A stretch of DNA of 64,000 nt from Streptomyces sp. HUAS 15-9 (GTDB lineage: Bacteria; Actinomycetota; Actinomycetes; Streptomycetales; Streptomycetaceae), in contig NZ_CP106798.1 in assembly GCF_025642155.1 (NCBI RefSeq), positions 5,456,001 to 5,520,000 on the forward strand. Reading direction: 5' to 3'. Position 1 is the stretch's first letter, and every line of letters starts with the position of its first letter. The notes beneath the pieces are model-generated. The model saw nothing but the letters and a program-made list of their open reading frames with translations. It was not told the DNA's origin and did not search any database. A program made the translations under genes and the position numbers. Positions 44,296 to 53,985 of the stretch are shown here, piece after piece.

Positions 44296-44943
44296 ATGTC
44301 TGTGGACAACGGCTCGTTCAGGGGTCCGCCGCCGGGACCACAGCAGCCGCACCAGCCTCGCTGGGCCTGGTGGGTCGTCGGGATCGTCATCCCGCTGGTG
44401 GGAATCATCGTCACGGTCATGGCGAGCCGACCGGGGTCGTCGGACGACAACAGCGCGCAGTCGGCGCCGCCGCAGTCGTCCGCCGCAACGGGTTCCACCG
44501 GCCAGGACCAGTCCGGCCAGGCGCAGCCGTCGACCACCAAGAGCGCCGGAGCGGTACGCGCGGTGTTCGGGCCGAAGGACGTGGATGCAGACACGACCAA
44601 CGCCGGGTCGTACATCGAGCTGGACACGCCCCAGCCGCTCGTGTCGCCGACCAAGATCAAGGGCGGGGACATCATTTTCTCGGCGTCGGTCGCTCCGAAC
44701 CTGTTCGTGCCGGACTCCGCCCCCAACCTGGCCCCGCTGCCCCCCTCCGGCCCCGCCCCGACGGCCGCGGAGTGCGCCGACAGCGTGGAGCGCAACGCCA
44801 CCTACACGGCGAACGTGAAGCGGGGCGACCGTTTCTGCCTGCTCACCGGCGAGAACCGGGTCGCCTACCTCCGCGTCGTCTTCGCACCGAGCACGGGCAC
44901 CGGAAAGCTCAACATCACCGTGTGGAACACGCCTGACGCCTGA
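44296..44943 (+). CDS. Membrane-anchored hypothetical protein
   Basis: A 215-aa protein with a short Pro/Gln-rich cytoplasmic N-terminus, a single helix (WAWWVVGIVIPLVGIIVTVM), a Ser/Gln/Thr-rich linker and an extracellular beta-rich domain with two Cys (AAECADSVER ... RFCLLTGENR). ATG 44296 has GACGGGGGAG upstream; the GTG/ATG starts from 44230 add sequence without a ribosome site. The domain is unassigned; it resembles the surface domains attached to Streptomyces signalling proteins. Confidence 0.75.
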   Translation: MSVDNGSFRGPPPGPQQPHQPRWAWWVVGIVIPLVGIIVTVMASRPGSSDDNSAQSAPPQSSAATGSTGQDQSGQAQPSTTKSAGAVRAVFGPKDVDADTTNAGSYIELDTPQPLVSPTKIKGGDIIFSASVAPNLFVPDSAPNLAPLPPSGPAPTAAECADSVERNATYTANVKRGDRFCLLTGENRVAYLRVVFAPSTGTGKLNITVWNTPDA

Positions 44944-44973
44944 TGTTCGGGGTACTGCGGCAGGATGGACCCC

Positions 44974-47004
44974 ATGCCGAACCGACTGGCCCATGAGACG
45001 TCCCCCTACCTCCTCCAGCACGCGGACAACCCGGTGGACTGGTGGCCCTGGTCGGCCGAGGCCTTCGACGAGGCCCGGGCGGCGAACAAGCCCGTCCTCC
45101 TGAGCGTCGGCTACAGCAGCTGCCACTGGTGCCATGTCATGGCCCACGAATCCTTCGAGGACCAGGCCACCGCCGACTACCTCAACGAGCACTTCGTCAG
45201 CGTCAAGGTCGACCGCGAGGAGCGCCCCGACGTCGACGCCGTCTACATGGAGGCCGTCCAGGCCGCCACCGGGCAGGGCGGCTGGCCCATGACCGTGTTC
45301 CTCACGCCGGACGCCGAGCCCTTCTACTTCGGCACCTACTTCCCGCCCGCCCCCCGTCACGGCATGCCCTCCTTCCGGCAGGTGCTGGAAGGGGTCCGGC
45401 AGGCCTGGAGCGAGCGGCGCGACGAGGTCAGCGAGGTCGCCGGGAAGATCGTGCGGGACCTGGCCGGACGCGAGATCGACTACCAGACCGCGCAGGTCCC
45501 CGGCGAGGAGGAGCTCGCTCAGGCGCTCCTCGGGCTCACCCGCGAGTACGACCCGCAGCGCGGCGGATTCGGCGGCGCGCCGAAGTTCCCGCCGTCCATG
45601 GTCATCGAGTTCCTGCTGCGCCACCACGCACGGACCGGCTCCGAGGGCGCGTTGCAGATGGCGCAGGACACCTGCGAGCGGATGGCGCGCGGTGGCATCT
45701 ACGACCAGCTCGGCGGCGGGTTCGCCCGGTACTCCGTCGACCGTGACTGGATCGTGCCGCACTTCGAGAAGATGCTCTACGACAACGCCCTCCTGTGCCG
45801 CGTCTACGCGCATCTGTGGCGGTCCACGGGCTCCGAGCTCGCCCGCCGTGTCGCCCTGGAGACCGCCGACTTCATGGTCCGCGAACTGCGCACGGGCGAG
45901 GGCGGGTTCGCCTCGGCGCTGGACGCCGACAGCGACGACGGCACGGGCAGGCACGTAGAGGGCGCGTACTACGCCTGGACGCCCGAACAGCTCCGCGAGG
46001 TCCTCGGGGACGACGCCGAAATCGCCGCCCAGCACTTCGGGGTGACGCAGGAGGGCACCTTTGAGGAGGGGCAGTCCGTGCTGCAACTCCCGCAGGAAGA
46101 AGGGGTGTTCGATGCCGCGAAGATCGCGTCCAGCAAGGCGCGGCTGCTCGCCGCCCGCGCCGAGCGCCCCGCCCCTGGCCGTGACGACAAGGTCGTGGCG
46201 GCCTGGAACGGGCTGGCCGTCGCCGCGCTCGCCGAGACCGGCGCCTACTTCGACCGCCCCGACCTGGTCGAGGCCGCGGTCGGCGCCGCCGATCTCCTCG
46301 TACGGCTGCATCTGGACGACCACGCCCAGCTGGCCCGCACCAGCAAGGACGGCCGGGCCGGCGCCAACTCCGGTGTGCTGGAGGATTACGCCGACGTCGC
46401 CGAGGGCTTCCTCGCGCTGGCGTCGGTGACCGGGGAAGGGGTGTGGCTGGAGTTCGCCGGACTGCTCCTCGACCATGTGCTCACCCGCTTCACCGACCCG
46501 GACAACGGCGCCCTGTACGACACCGCCGCCGACGCCGAACGGCTCATCCGCCGGCCGCAGGACCCCACCGACAACGCCGCCCCTTCGGGCTGGACCGCCG
46601 CCGCGGGCACCCTGCTGAGCTATGCCGCACAGACGGGTTCCGAGCCCCATCGCACCGCGGCCGAACGGGCGTTGGGCGTGGTGAAGGCGCTCGGGCCGCG
46701 TGTGCCGCGGTTCGTCGGCTGGGGGCTCGCCGTCGCCGAGGCGCTGCTCGACGGCCCGCGTGAGATCGCGGTCGTGGGACCGTCGCTCGACGACGAGGCG
46801 GCAAGAGCGCTGCACCGTACGGCGCTTCTGGGTACCGCGCCCGGCGCGGTGGTCGCGTTCGGGGTACCGGAGAGCGACGAGTTCCCGCTCCTCGCCGACC
46901 GTCCGCTGATCGGCGGCGAACCGGCCGCGTATGTCTGCCGCAACTTCGCCTGCGACGCCCCGACGACCGATCCCGAGCGGCTGCGCACGGCGCTGAACAG
47001 CTGA
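44974..47004 (+). CDS. Thioredoxin-domain protein, DUF255/YyaL (spermatogenesis-associated protein 20-like)
   Basis: A 676-aa cytoplasmic protein. The N-terminal thioredoxin-like DUF255 domain has CHWCH ([17 protein letters not shown], then [15 protein letters not shown]). The rest is an alpha/alpha-toroid domain like N-acylglucosamine epimerases (e.g. [34 protein letters not shown]). Widely conserved from bacteria to man; the enzymatic role is unsettled. ATG 44974 gives [20 protein letters not shown], the usual N-terminus. Confidence 0.92.
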   Translation: MPNRLAHETSPYLLQHADNPVDWWPWSAEAFDEARAANKPVLLSVGYSSCHWCHVMAHESFEDQATADYLNEHFVSVKVDREERPDVDAVYMEAVQAATGQGGWPMTVFLTPDAEPFYFGTYFPPAPRHGMPSFRQVLEGVRQAWSERRDEVSEVAGKIVRDLAGREIDYQTAQVPGEEELAQALLGLTREYDPQRGGFGGAPKFPPSMVIEFLLRHHARTGSEGALQMAQDTCERMARGGIYDQLGGGFARYSVDRDWIVPHFEKMLYDNALLCRVYAHLWRSTGSELARRVALETADFMVRELRTGEGGFASALDADSDDGTGRHVEGAYYAWTPEQLREVLGDDAEIAAQHFGVTQEGTFEEGQSVLQLPQEEGVFDAAKIASSKARLLAARAERPAPGRDDKVVAAWNGLAVAALAETGAYFDRPDLVEAAVGAADLLVRLHLDDHAQLARTSKDGRAGANSGVLEDYADVAEGFLALASVTGEGVWLEFAGLLLDHVLTRFTDPDNGALYDTAADAERLIRRPQDPTDNAAPSGWTAAAGTLLSYAAQTGSEPHRTAAERALGVVKALGPRVPRFVGWGLAVAEALLDGPREIAVVGPSLDDEAARALHRTALLGTAPGAVVAFGVPESDEFPLLADRPLIGGEPAAYVCRNFACDAPTTDPERLRTALNS

Positions 47005-47134
47005 ACGGCACGAGCCCAACCGCCGTAAACGTAACTAGCGTTCGAATTGCTCACCGAGAACGTGCATAGTGAGGAAACACGCTCTTCACTGAAAAGGGCC
47101 ACGCGCTTCACAGATCACTCATAATCTCTCCTTC

Positions 47135-48466
47135 GTGACGCGACGGGCGGGGGTGCCACGTCGCGCCGGGGGGATTTGGGGATCTGGGGGGATCTTTTTG
47201 CTCACGTCTGTCTTCATCGCTGCCGTCTCGCTTGCGCTGTTCTGGATGGCGGCCTTCACCTTGTGGTGGCAGATGCACGCGTGGCGTACGCCCGAAGTGC
47301 TCGCCTCCACCCGGTTCAGCAGACCGGACGGGGACGAACACGTGTCGTTCTCGCTGCTGCTGCCGGCGCGGCACGAACAGGCCGTGCTCGACCACACCAT
47401 CCAGCGGCTGCTGGAGTCCACGCACACCGACTTCGAGATCATCGTGATCGTGGGGCACGACGACCCCGAGACCACGGCGGTGGCCGAGGCGGCCGCCGAG
47501 CGTGACCCGCGCGTCCGTGTCGTCGTCGACACGCACGAGAAGAAGAACAAGCCCAAGGCCATGAACACGGCGCTGCCGCACTGCCGCGGCGACGTCGTCG
47601 GGGTCTTCGACGCCGAGGACCAGGTCCACCCGGAGCTCCTGGCCCATGTCGACCACGCCTTCCGGACGACGGGAGCCGATGTCGTCCAGGGCGGCGTCCA
47701 GCTCATCAACTTCCACTCCAGCTGGTACAGCCTGCGCAACTGCCTGGAGTATTTCTTCTGGTTCCGCTCCCGGCTGCATCTGCATGCGCAGAAGGGGTTC
47801 ATCCCGCTCGGCGGCAACACGGTCTTCGTCCGCACGGATGTGCTGCGGGAAGCCGACGGCTGGGACCCCAACTGCCTGGCCGAGGACTGCGACCTGGGCG
47901 TGCGGCTGTCCAGTGTCGGCAAGAAGGTCGTCGTCGCCTACGACTCCGACATGGTCACCCGCGAGGAGACCCCCGGCTCGCTGATGTCGCTGCTGAAGCA
48001 GCGCACCCGCTGGAACCAGGGCTTCCTTCAGGTCTACCGGAAGAAGGACTGGAAGCAACTCCCGGGATTCGGGCAGCGGTTGCTCGCCAGGTACACGCTG
48101 ATGACGCCGTTCCTGCAGGCCTTCTCCGGAGTCGTCATCCCGCTCAACGCCGCCGTTGCGCTCTTCCTCGACGTCCCCGTCGGGATCGCCTTCCTGACCT
48201 TCCTGCCGCTGGTCACCGCCGCCGTCACCTTCGTCTTCGAGGTGGTCGGGCTGCACGACTTCGGCAAGCAGTACGGACTGCGTGTCCGCCTCGTCCACTA
48301 CGTGAAGCTGATCGTGGGCGGCCCCTTCTACCAGGTCCTCCTCGCGGGGGCCGCGATCCGCGCCGTATGGCGTGAGCAGCGCGGCCGCAACGACTGGGAG
48401 CTGACCAGCCACGTCGGCGCGCACCTCACCGCGGCCGAGACGATCCGAGAGGACGTTCCTGCGTGA
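47135..48466 (+). CDS. Membrane GT2 glycosyltransferase, processive type
   Basis: A 443-aa enzyme with an N-terminal helix (FLLTSVFIAAVSLALFWMAA), a cytoplasmic GT2 catalytic domain and three or four C-terminal helices. Motifs are VGHDD, the DxD-like FDAED, the acidic AEDCD and QRTRW, the last being the Q/RxxRW signature of processive synthases such as cellulose, chitin, PNAG or hyaluronan synthases. It probably polymerises or extends an extracellular glycan. Its stop overlaps the next gene (GTGA). First gene of the glycan cluster. Confidence 0.88.
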   Translation: MTRRAGVPRRAGGIWGSGGIFLLTSVFIAAVSLALFWMAAFTLWWQMHAWRTPEVLASTRFSRPDGDEHVSFSLLLPARHEQAVLDHTIQRLLESTHTDFEIIVIVGHDDPETTAVAEAAAERDPRVRVVVDTHEKKNKPKAMNTALPHCRGDVVGVFDAEDQVHPELLAHVDHAFRTTGADVVQGGVQLINFHSSWYSLRNCLEYFFWFRSRLHLHAQKGFIPLGGNTVFVRTDVLREADGWDPNCLAEDCDLGVRLSSVGKKVVVAYDSDMVTREETPGSLMSLLKQRTRWNQGFLQVYRKKDWKQLPGFGQRLLARYTLMTPFLQAFSGVVIPLNAAVALFLDVPVGIAFLTFLPLVTAAVTFVFEVVGLHDFGKQYGLRVRLVHYVKLIVGGPFYQVLLAGAAIRAVWREQRGRNDWELTSHVGAHLTAAETIREDVPA

Positions 48467-50115
48467 CCTCCACCCTTCCCGCGGTGACCACTCCGAAGGT
48501 CCCCGCGCAGTGCCGACCTGTACCCATGGAGCGTTCGACCGGTCGAACATCGCCGCCGACGCGGCTCCGCTCCTCCCGTTCCGACCTGCTCCTGTGCGGT
48601 GTGCTCCTCGTGGCGATCCTCGTCGTCCAGGGCTGGAACATCGCCGACTACCCGACCCTCAGCGACGACGAGGGCACCTATCTCGCCCAGGCCTGGGCCG
48701 TGCAGCAGGGCAAGGGCCTGGCCCACTACACCTACTGGTACGACCATCCGCCGCTGGGCTGGATCCAGATCGCCCTGCTCACCTGGATCCCGTCCGCGCT
48801 CAGCCCGGGCTCGATGACCGTCGGCAGCATGCGCGTCGCGATGCTGGTGATCAGCGCCGTCAGCGCGGTCCTCGTCTATGTCCTGGGGCGGCGGCTGTCC
48901 CTGCCCCGCTGGGCCGCCGGGCTCGGCATGGCGCTCTTCGGACTCTCGCCGCTGGCCGTCGTGCTCCAGCGGGAGATCTTCCTCGACAACATCGCCGTGA
49001 TGTGGCTGCTGCTGGCGTTCTGCCTCGCCGCCTCGCCCAGCCGGCACCTGTGGCACCACTTCGGTGCGGGACTCGCGGCCGCCGCGGGTGTGCTCACCAA
49101 GGAGACGATGCTCGTCGTCCTGCCCGCCCTGCTGCTCACCATGTGGCGCCACAGCCACCGCGACACCCGTAAGTTCGCCCTCACCGGAGCGGTCACCGCC
49201 TGTGTCCTGGCCGGCTTCTCGTACCCCCTGTTCGCCCTCCTGAAGGGCGAGCTGCTGCCGGGCAGCGGACACGTGTCCCTCTGGGACGGCATCAAGTACC
49301 AGATGTCCAGGCCGGGTTCGGGCTTCATCCTCGACACGTCGTCCGGCTCGTACGGAGTGCTCCACTCCTGGCTGTACTACGACCGTGTGCTGCCCCTCGG
49401 CGGCCTGGCCGGGGCGCTGCTGCTCCTGGTCACCCGGCGCTGGTCGGTCACCGCCCGAGCCCTCGCCGGACCGGCCCTGACCGTGGCGATCCTGGCCCTG
49501 GTGGCGATGCGCCCAGGCGGCTATCTGCCCGCCATGTACGTCATCGGCGCCCTGCCCTTCCTCGCGCTGGTCCTCGCCGGGGGCACCGCCTCCGTCGCCC
49601 ACGCCGTGCTGCGCAGACGGCGGTCCGAGAACGAGAACCGGTATGTCACCTCGGGCCGGTACGCGCTCGCCGCCGTCCTCGCCCTCGCCGCCGGCGCCTA
49701 TGTCGTACCGCACTGGTACGACGGCGACCGCACCGCCGTCACCGCCGACGCCAACGCCTCCTACCGGCAGGCTTCGAAGTGGCTCGGCAGCCGGGTGGGC
49801 GACCCGAGGCACACCCGGGTCCTCGTCGACGACGCGCTGTGGCTGGACCTGGTCCATCACGGCTACCAGCCGGGGCTCGGCGCCATCTGGTTCTACAAGG
49901 CCGACCTCGACCCGGCCGTCACGAAGACCATGCCGCACGGCTGGAAGGACATCGACTACGTGGTCGCCTCGCCGACGGTCCGGCGCGACGCCCGCGACCT
50001 GCCCAACGTCAAGGCCGCCATCCAGCACTCCACCCCGGTCGCCACCTTCGGCACCGGCCCCGACCGCATCGAGATCCGGAAGATCCGGACGGCCGCCGCG
50101 GGAGGCGAGCGATGA
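48463..50115 (+). CDS. GT-C (GT39/ArnT-like) membrane glycosyltransferase
   Basis: A 550-aa polytopic protein of about ten helices. The first luminal loop has the acidic motif PTLSDDEGTYLAQAWAVQQG, and YWYDHPPLGW is the classical PMT/ArnT motif, so it should transfer a sugar from a polyprenyl-phosphate donor. The C-terminal soluble part (about 430-540) faces outside. Translationally coupled to the GT2 genes on both sides (GTGA before, ATGA after). Confidence 0.87.
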   Translation: MTSTLPAVTTPKVPAQCRPVPMERSTGRTSPPTRLRSSRSDLLLCGVLLVAILVVQGWNIADYPTLSDDEGTYLAQAWAVQQGKGLAHYTYWYDHPPLGWIQIALLTWIPSALSPGSMTVGSMRVAMLVISAVSAVLVYVLGRRLSLPRWAAGLGMALFGLSPLAVVLQREIFLDNIAVMWLLLAFCLAASPSRHLWHHFGAGLAAAAGVLTKETMLVVLPALLLTMWRHSHRDTRKFALTGAVTACVLAGFSYPLFALLKGELLPGSGHVSLWDGIKYQMSRPGSGFILDTSSGSYGVLHSWLYYDRVLPLGGLAGALLLLVTRRWSVTARALAGPALTVAILALVAMRPGGYLPAMYVIGALPFLALVLAGGTASVAHAVLRRRRSENENRYVTSGRYALAAVLALAAGAYVVPHWYDGDRTAVTADANASYRQASKWLGSRVGDPRHTRVLVDDALWLDLVHHGYQPGLGAIWFYKADLDPAVTKTMPHGWKDIDYVVASPTVRRDARDLPNVKAAIQHSTPVATFGTGPDRIEIRKIRTAAAGGER

Positions 50116-51428
50116 GCAGCCACGAATACACCGTCCCCGGTGAGCTGGGCGATCCCGCAGTACGGGCCGCGACCGCGAGTGAGCCGGAGGGGCGCGCCGG
50201 TGTCGAGGAGGCGAACGCGCGGAGGCCCGAAGGGGTGAGCACGATCGCCGCCTCGACACCGGCTGGAGCGCCCCGGAGGCGAAGCGAGCCCGAAAATGCA
50301 GTGCCCGAGCCCGGTGCCGTCACCATCGTCGTACCGACCTTCAACGAGTCCGCGAACATCCGGCAGCTGCTGCAGCAGATCACCTCGTCGGTGCCCGCGC
50401 GGCTGCCCTGCGAGGTCGTCTTCGTGGACGACTCCACCGACGACACGCCCGAAGTCATCCGGCAGGCCGCGCAGGACTGCCCGTTCCCGGTGACCGTGCT
50501 GCACCGCGAGGAGGCGGTCGGCGGACTCGGCGGGGCGGTGGTCGAGGGGCTGAAGGCGGCCACCTCGGAGTGGATCGTCGTGATGGACGGCGACTGTCAG
50601 CATCCGCCGTCCCTGGTACCGGAGCTGGTCGCCACCGGCGAGCGGACGAACGCCGGGCTCGTCGTCGCCTCCCGGTACATCAAGGGCGGCAGCCGGGCCG
50701 GGCTCGCCGGCAGCTACCGGGTGGCCGTCTCGCGCGGGGCGACCTGGCTGACCAAGTCCCTCTTCCCCCGCAGGCTGCACGGCATCAGCGACCCGATGAG
50801 CGGCTTCTTCGCCATCCGGCGCAGCGCGGTCACGGCGGAGGTGCTGAAGCCCCTCGGCTACAAGATCCTCCTCGAGCTCGCCGTACGGAGCCGGCCGCGC
50901 GCGGTCGCCGAGGTGCCGTTCGTCTTCCAGGACCGGTTCGCCGGTGAGTCCAAGTCGACCGCCCAGGAGGGCTTCCGCTTCCTGCGTCATCTGGTCGGCC
51001 TGCGCACCGCCTCACCGCTCGCCCGCATGGTCGCCTTCGGCCTGATCGGCGCCTCCGGCTTCGTGCCCAACCTGGCCGGCCTGTGGGCGCTGACCGTCCT
51101 CGGCATGCACTACGTCCCCGCCGAGATCCTCGCCAACCAGCTCGGCGTCGCCTGGAACTTCCTGCTCATCGAGCAGTTGCTCTTCCGCGACCGGCGCGCG
51201 CACCGCCGCTGGTGGGACCGCGTCGGCCGGTTCGCGCTGCTCGCCAATGCCGACCTGGTGCTGCGCATCCCACTGATCGCGCTGCTCGTCCACCGGTTCG
51301 GGATGGGCGCGCTGCCCGCCACCGCGCTCGCGCTGGTGACGACCTTCGTCCTGCGCTTCGTCGGTACCGAAGCGCTGGTCTACCTCCCGCGTCGCGGGGC
51401 CGCGGTCACAGGGGCGCGTCGGTGTTGA
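50112..51428 (+). CDS. GT2 (DPM1-like)-GtrA fusion glycosyltransferase
   Basis: A 438-aa protein. After a low-complexity N-terminus (residues 1-70, largely encoded by a palindromic element) there is a GT2 domain of the polyprenyl-phosphate-sugar synthase type (VTIVVPTFNESANIRQLL, FVDDSTDDT, VVMDGDCQHPP). A GtrA domain of four helices follows from about residue 300 (MVAFGLIGASGFVPNLAGL, NQLGVAWNFLLIEQLLF). It probably makes and flips a lipid-linked sugar donor for the preceding GT-C enzyme. The ATG overlaps the upstream stop codon. The stop lies inside a second palindromic element. Confidence 0.88.
   Translation: MSSHEYTVPGELGDPAVRAATASEPEGRAGVEEANARRPEGVSTIAASTPAGAPRRRSEPENAVPEPGAVTIVVPTFNESANIRQLLQQITSSVPARLPCEVVFVDDSTDDTPEVIRQAAQDCPFPVTVLHREEAVGGLGGAVVEGLKAATSEWIVVMDGDCQHPPSLVPELVATGERTNAGLVVASRYIKGGSRAGLAGSYRVAVSRGATWLTKSLFPRRLHGISDPMSGFFAIRRSAVTAEVLKPLGYKILLELAVRSRPRAVAEVPFVFQDRFAGESKSTAQEGFRFLRHLVGLRTASPLARMVAFGLIGASGFVPNLAGLWALTVLGMHYVPAEILANQLGVAWNFLLIEQLLFRDRRAHRRWWDRVGRFALLANADLVLRIPLIALLVHRFGMGALPATALALVTTFVLRFVGTEALVYLPRRGAAVTGARRC
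50196..50263. repeat. Palindromic element in the 5' coding part of the GT2-GtrA gene
   Basis: 13-bp perfect arms GCCGGTGTCGAGG (50196-50208) and CCTCGACACCGGC (50251-50263) enclose GGAGGCCCGAAGGGGTGAGC ... GATCG and are followed by TGGAGCGCCCCGGAGG. The second copy at 51418-51525 shares this inner text and tail but has different arm bases. Confidence 0.75.
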
Positions 51429-51525
51429 GAGGCCGTGGGGGCACCTCCCTGCTCGAGCGCAGTCGAGAGCCTGGGGGAGCACGGAGGCCCGAAGGGCTGA
51501 GCACGATCGGGCTCTCAACACCGAC
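51418..51525. repeat. Second palindromic element, overlapping the GT2-GtrA stop codon
   Basis: 14-bp perfect arms GTCGGTGTTGAGAG (51418-51431) and CTCTCAACACCGAC (51512-51525); the left arm contains the TGA stop at 51426. The interior carries GGGGGCACCTCCC ... CTGGGGGAG (as in hutH) and GGAGGCCCGAAGGGCTGAGC ... GATCG (as at 50221). Confidence 0.75.
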
Positions 51526-51582
51526 TGGAGCGCCCCGGAGGCCGCAAAAAGAAAACTGCCGCACCGCAGCTAGGAGAGCCGT

Positions 51583-53985
51583 GTGAACCTGCACCGAAGA
51601 AGGACGGCACTGGTCGGGGTCGGGGCCCTGACCGCCGGTCTCCTCCTCACCTCACCGCAGTCCGCCGAGGCCGCCAACCTCGTCAAGAACCCGGGCTTCG
51701 AGACCGCCGGCACGGACGACATGCCGTACTGCTGGGAGAAGTCCGGCTGGGGGGACAACGACTTCAGCTTCGCCACCGTCGCCGACGCCCACTCCGGTGC
51801 CAAGGCCATGAAGGTCACGCTCACCCGGCGGGTGGAGGGCGACCGCAAGGCGCTGATCACCGAGTCGACGGACTGCGCACCGGTGGTGACGGCCGGCAAG
51901 CAGTACGACCTGTCCCTCTGGTACAAGTCGACGACACCCGACACCGCCGTCACGCTCTTCCGGCACGACGCGACGGCGGGCTGGCAGTACTGGACCGACC
52001 TCAAGACCCTCGACATGGCGTCGGGCTACACCCGGGCCACCGTCCGCACCCCCGAGGTCCCGGCCGGCACCGACCGCATCACCTGGGGCGTGTCGGTGTA
52101 CGGTACCGGCTCGGTGACCACCGACGACTACACCATGGAGCAGGTCCCCGACACGCTTCCGCCGCCGCAGTGCACCGGCACGGGCGACCAGTGCGCCAAC
52201 GGAAGCTGGTCGGTGCTGCCGACGCAGAACCCGGTCCGCTCGATGCACTCCGTCGTCCTGAACAACGGCAAGGTGCTGCTGATCGCCGGCTCGGGCAACA
52301 GCGAGGAGAACTTCAACGCGGGTACGTTCACCAGCGCGGTGTACGACCCGGCGAACGGCACCTACAAGGTCATCCCCACGCCGAAGGACATGTTCTGCGC
52401 GGGGCACATCCAGCTGCAGGACGGGCGCGTGCTCGTCATGAGCGGCAACAAGGCGTACCCGGTGACGGGCGGGCACGGCTACGAGGGCTTCAAGGACTCG
52501 TACATCTTCGACCCGACGACCGAGACCTACAGCAAGACCAACGACCTGAACGACGGCCACTGGTACCCCTCGGCGACCGAGCTGGGCAACGGTGACGTCA
52601 TCTCCTTCGGCGGGCTGCGCGAGGACTCGTCCGGCTCGGTGACCGCCGAGTACTGGTCGGACAAGGACCAGGCGTGGCAGCCGCTGTGGAAGGTCAACCA
52701 GACCTGGTCGTTCTGGGGCCTGTACCCGTCGATGATCCTGATGCAGGACGGCCGCCTCTTCTACTCGGGCAGCCATGTCTTCGGCAACAACATCCCGGGC
52801 ACCGGGTCGGCGGTCTACGACTACGACGCCAACACGGTCACACAGATCCCGGGCCTGCAGAGGAAGGACGAGCGCGACCAGTCGGCGAGCGTGCTGCTGC
52901 CCCCGGCGCAGGACCAGCGCGTGCTGACCATCGGCGGCGGCAACATCGACACCAACCCGGACGGCAACCGGCTCACCGACGTCATCGACCTCAAGCAGGC
53001 CAGCCCGTCGTACGTGGCCGGGCCGCCGCTCCCGCAGGGCACGGTCGACCTCGGCAACGGGAAGGTCCCCGAGACCGGTGACCAGGGCAAGATGTACGTC
53101 TCCGCGGTCCTGCTGCCCGACGGCAAGGTCCTGGAGACGGGCGGCGCCCTGCACAACCGGGCCAACCCGGTGTACGAGTCGTCGATCTACGACCCGGACG
53201 CGGGCACCTTCGACCCGGTGGCCGCCGACCCGGAGGCCCGCGGCTACCACTCGTCGGCGTTCCTGCTGCCCGACGGCCGGGTGATGGCCACCGGTGACAA
53301 CCCGGGCAACGGCAGCTGGAACCACAACGTGTCGATCTACACCCCGCCCTACCTCTACAAGGGCACCCGCCCGACGATCACCTCGGTGATCAACCAGGAG
53401 TGGAAGTACGGCGACACCCAGCGGATCACGGTCGACCGGCCCATCGCCAAGGCGGAACTGATCCGCCCGGCCGCGGTCACCCACTCCTCCGACCCCAACC
53501 AGCGGTTCGTCGACCTGCCCCTGGCGGTGGACGGCAACAATGTCGACCTGAACGTGACCAGCAACCCCAACCTGGCCCCGCCCGGCTGGTACATGCTGTT
53601 CGCGGTGGACGCCAACGGTGTGCCGTCGGTGGCGAAGTGGGTGCATCTGCAGGGCCCGGCCGCGCTCGCCGCCACCGCCCCCTCGGCGCACGTCCACTCC
53701 TTCGCCGACTCCCTGGGGGGCAAGGTCTCCGGACCCGGCAAGAAGCGGTCGTCGCAGAAGGTCAGCACCACGATCTCCGGCTGCGACCGGCACTACGGCT
53801 CGGTCAACGTCTGTGTGCCGACCGTCTTCCCGTCCGAGGTGAAGAGGACGACGGCCGCACGCTGCACCTGGCTCAAGCAGAACCACTACGGCCGGCTGAA
53901 GATCAACGGCAGGGACGATCCACTGGGCCTCGACCGCAACCGGGACGGGCTCGCCTGCGGAAAGGCCGATGTGAGAAAGCGTTAG
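51583..53985 (+). CDS. Secreted galactose oxidase-like copper radical oxidase (GlxA-like)
   Basis: An 800-aa extracellular enzyme. Signal peptide (VGVGALTAGLLLTSPQSAEA), carbohydrate-binding-like domain (about 32-185), kelch-propeller galactose oxidase domain (about 205-590), DUF1929 Ig-like domain (about 595-690) and a C-terminal excalibur-like calcium-binding tail (GLDRNRDGLACG). Candidate Cu/radical residues by motif alignment with galactose oxidase: Cys272 (DMFCAG) cross-linked to Tyr328 (GHWYPS), Tyr555-His556 (GYHSS) and His634 (AVTHSS). Paralogous to GlxA, which works with a cellulose-synthase-like enzyme at hyphal tips. GTG start behind TAGGAGAG. Confidence 0.87.
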   Translation: MNLHRRRTALVGVGALTAGLLLTSPQSAEAANLVKNPGFETAGTDDMPYCWEKSGWGDNDFSFATVADAHSGAKAMKVTLTRRVEGDRKALITESTDCAPVVTAGKQYDLSLWYKSTTPDTAVTLFRHDATAGWQYWTDLKTLDMASGYTRATVRTPEVPAGTDRITWGVSVYGTGSVTTDDYTMEQVPDTLPPPQCTGTGDQCANGSWSVLPTQNPVRSMHSVVLNNGKVLLIAGSGNSEENFNAGTFTSAVYDPANGTYKVIPTPKDMFCAGHIQLQDGRVLVMSGNKAYPVTGGHGYEGFKDSYIFDPTTETYSKTNDLNDGHWYPSATELGNGDVISFGGLREDSSGSVTAEYWSDKDQAWQPLWKVNQTWSFWGLYPSMILMQDGRLFYSGSHVFGNNIPGTGSAVYDYDANTVTQIPGLQRKDERDQSASVLLPPAQDQRVLTIGGGNIDTNPDGNRLTDVIDLKQASPSYVAGPPLPQGTVDLGNGKVPETGDQGKMYVSAVLLPDGKVLETGGALHNRANPVYESSIYDPDAGTFDPVAADPEARGYHSSAFLLPDGRVMATGDNPGNGSWNHNVSIYTPPYLYKGTRPTITSVINQEWKYGDTQRITVDRPIAKAELIRPAAVTHSSDPNQRFVDLPLAVDGNNVDLNVTSNPNLAPPGWYMLFAVDANGVPSVAKWVHLQGPAALAATAPSAHVHSFADSLGGKVSGPGKKRSSQKVSTTISGCDRHYGSVNVCVPTVFPSEVKRTTAARCTWLKQNHYGRLKINGRDDPLGLDRNRDGLACGKADVRKR

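Noticed and set aside
44083..47019. Continuation of the STAND NTPase reading frame on the minus strand to give a 2045-aa ORF
   Set aside because: The extension is antisense to the DUF255 gene, is Arg/Gly/Ala-rich low complexity and lacks domains; the true start has a strong ribosome site at 44082.
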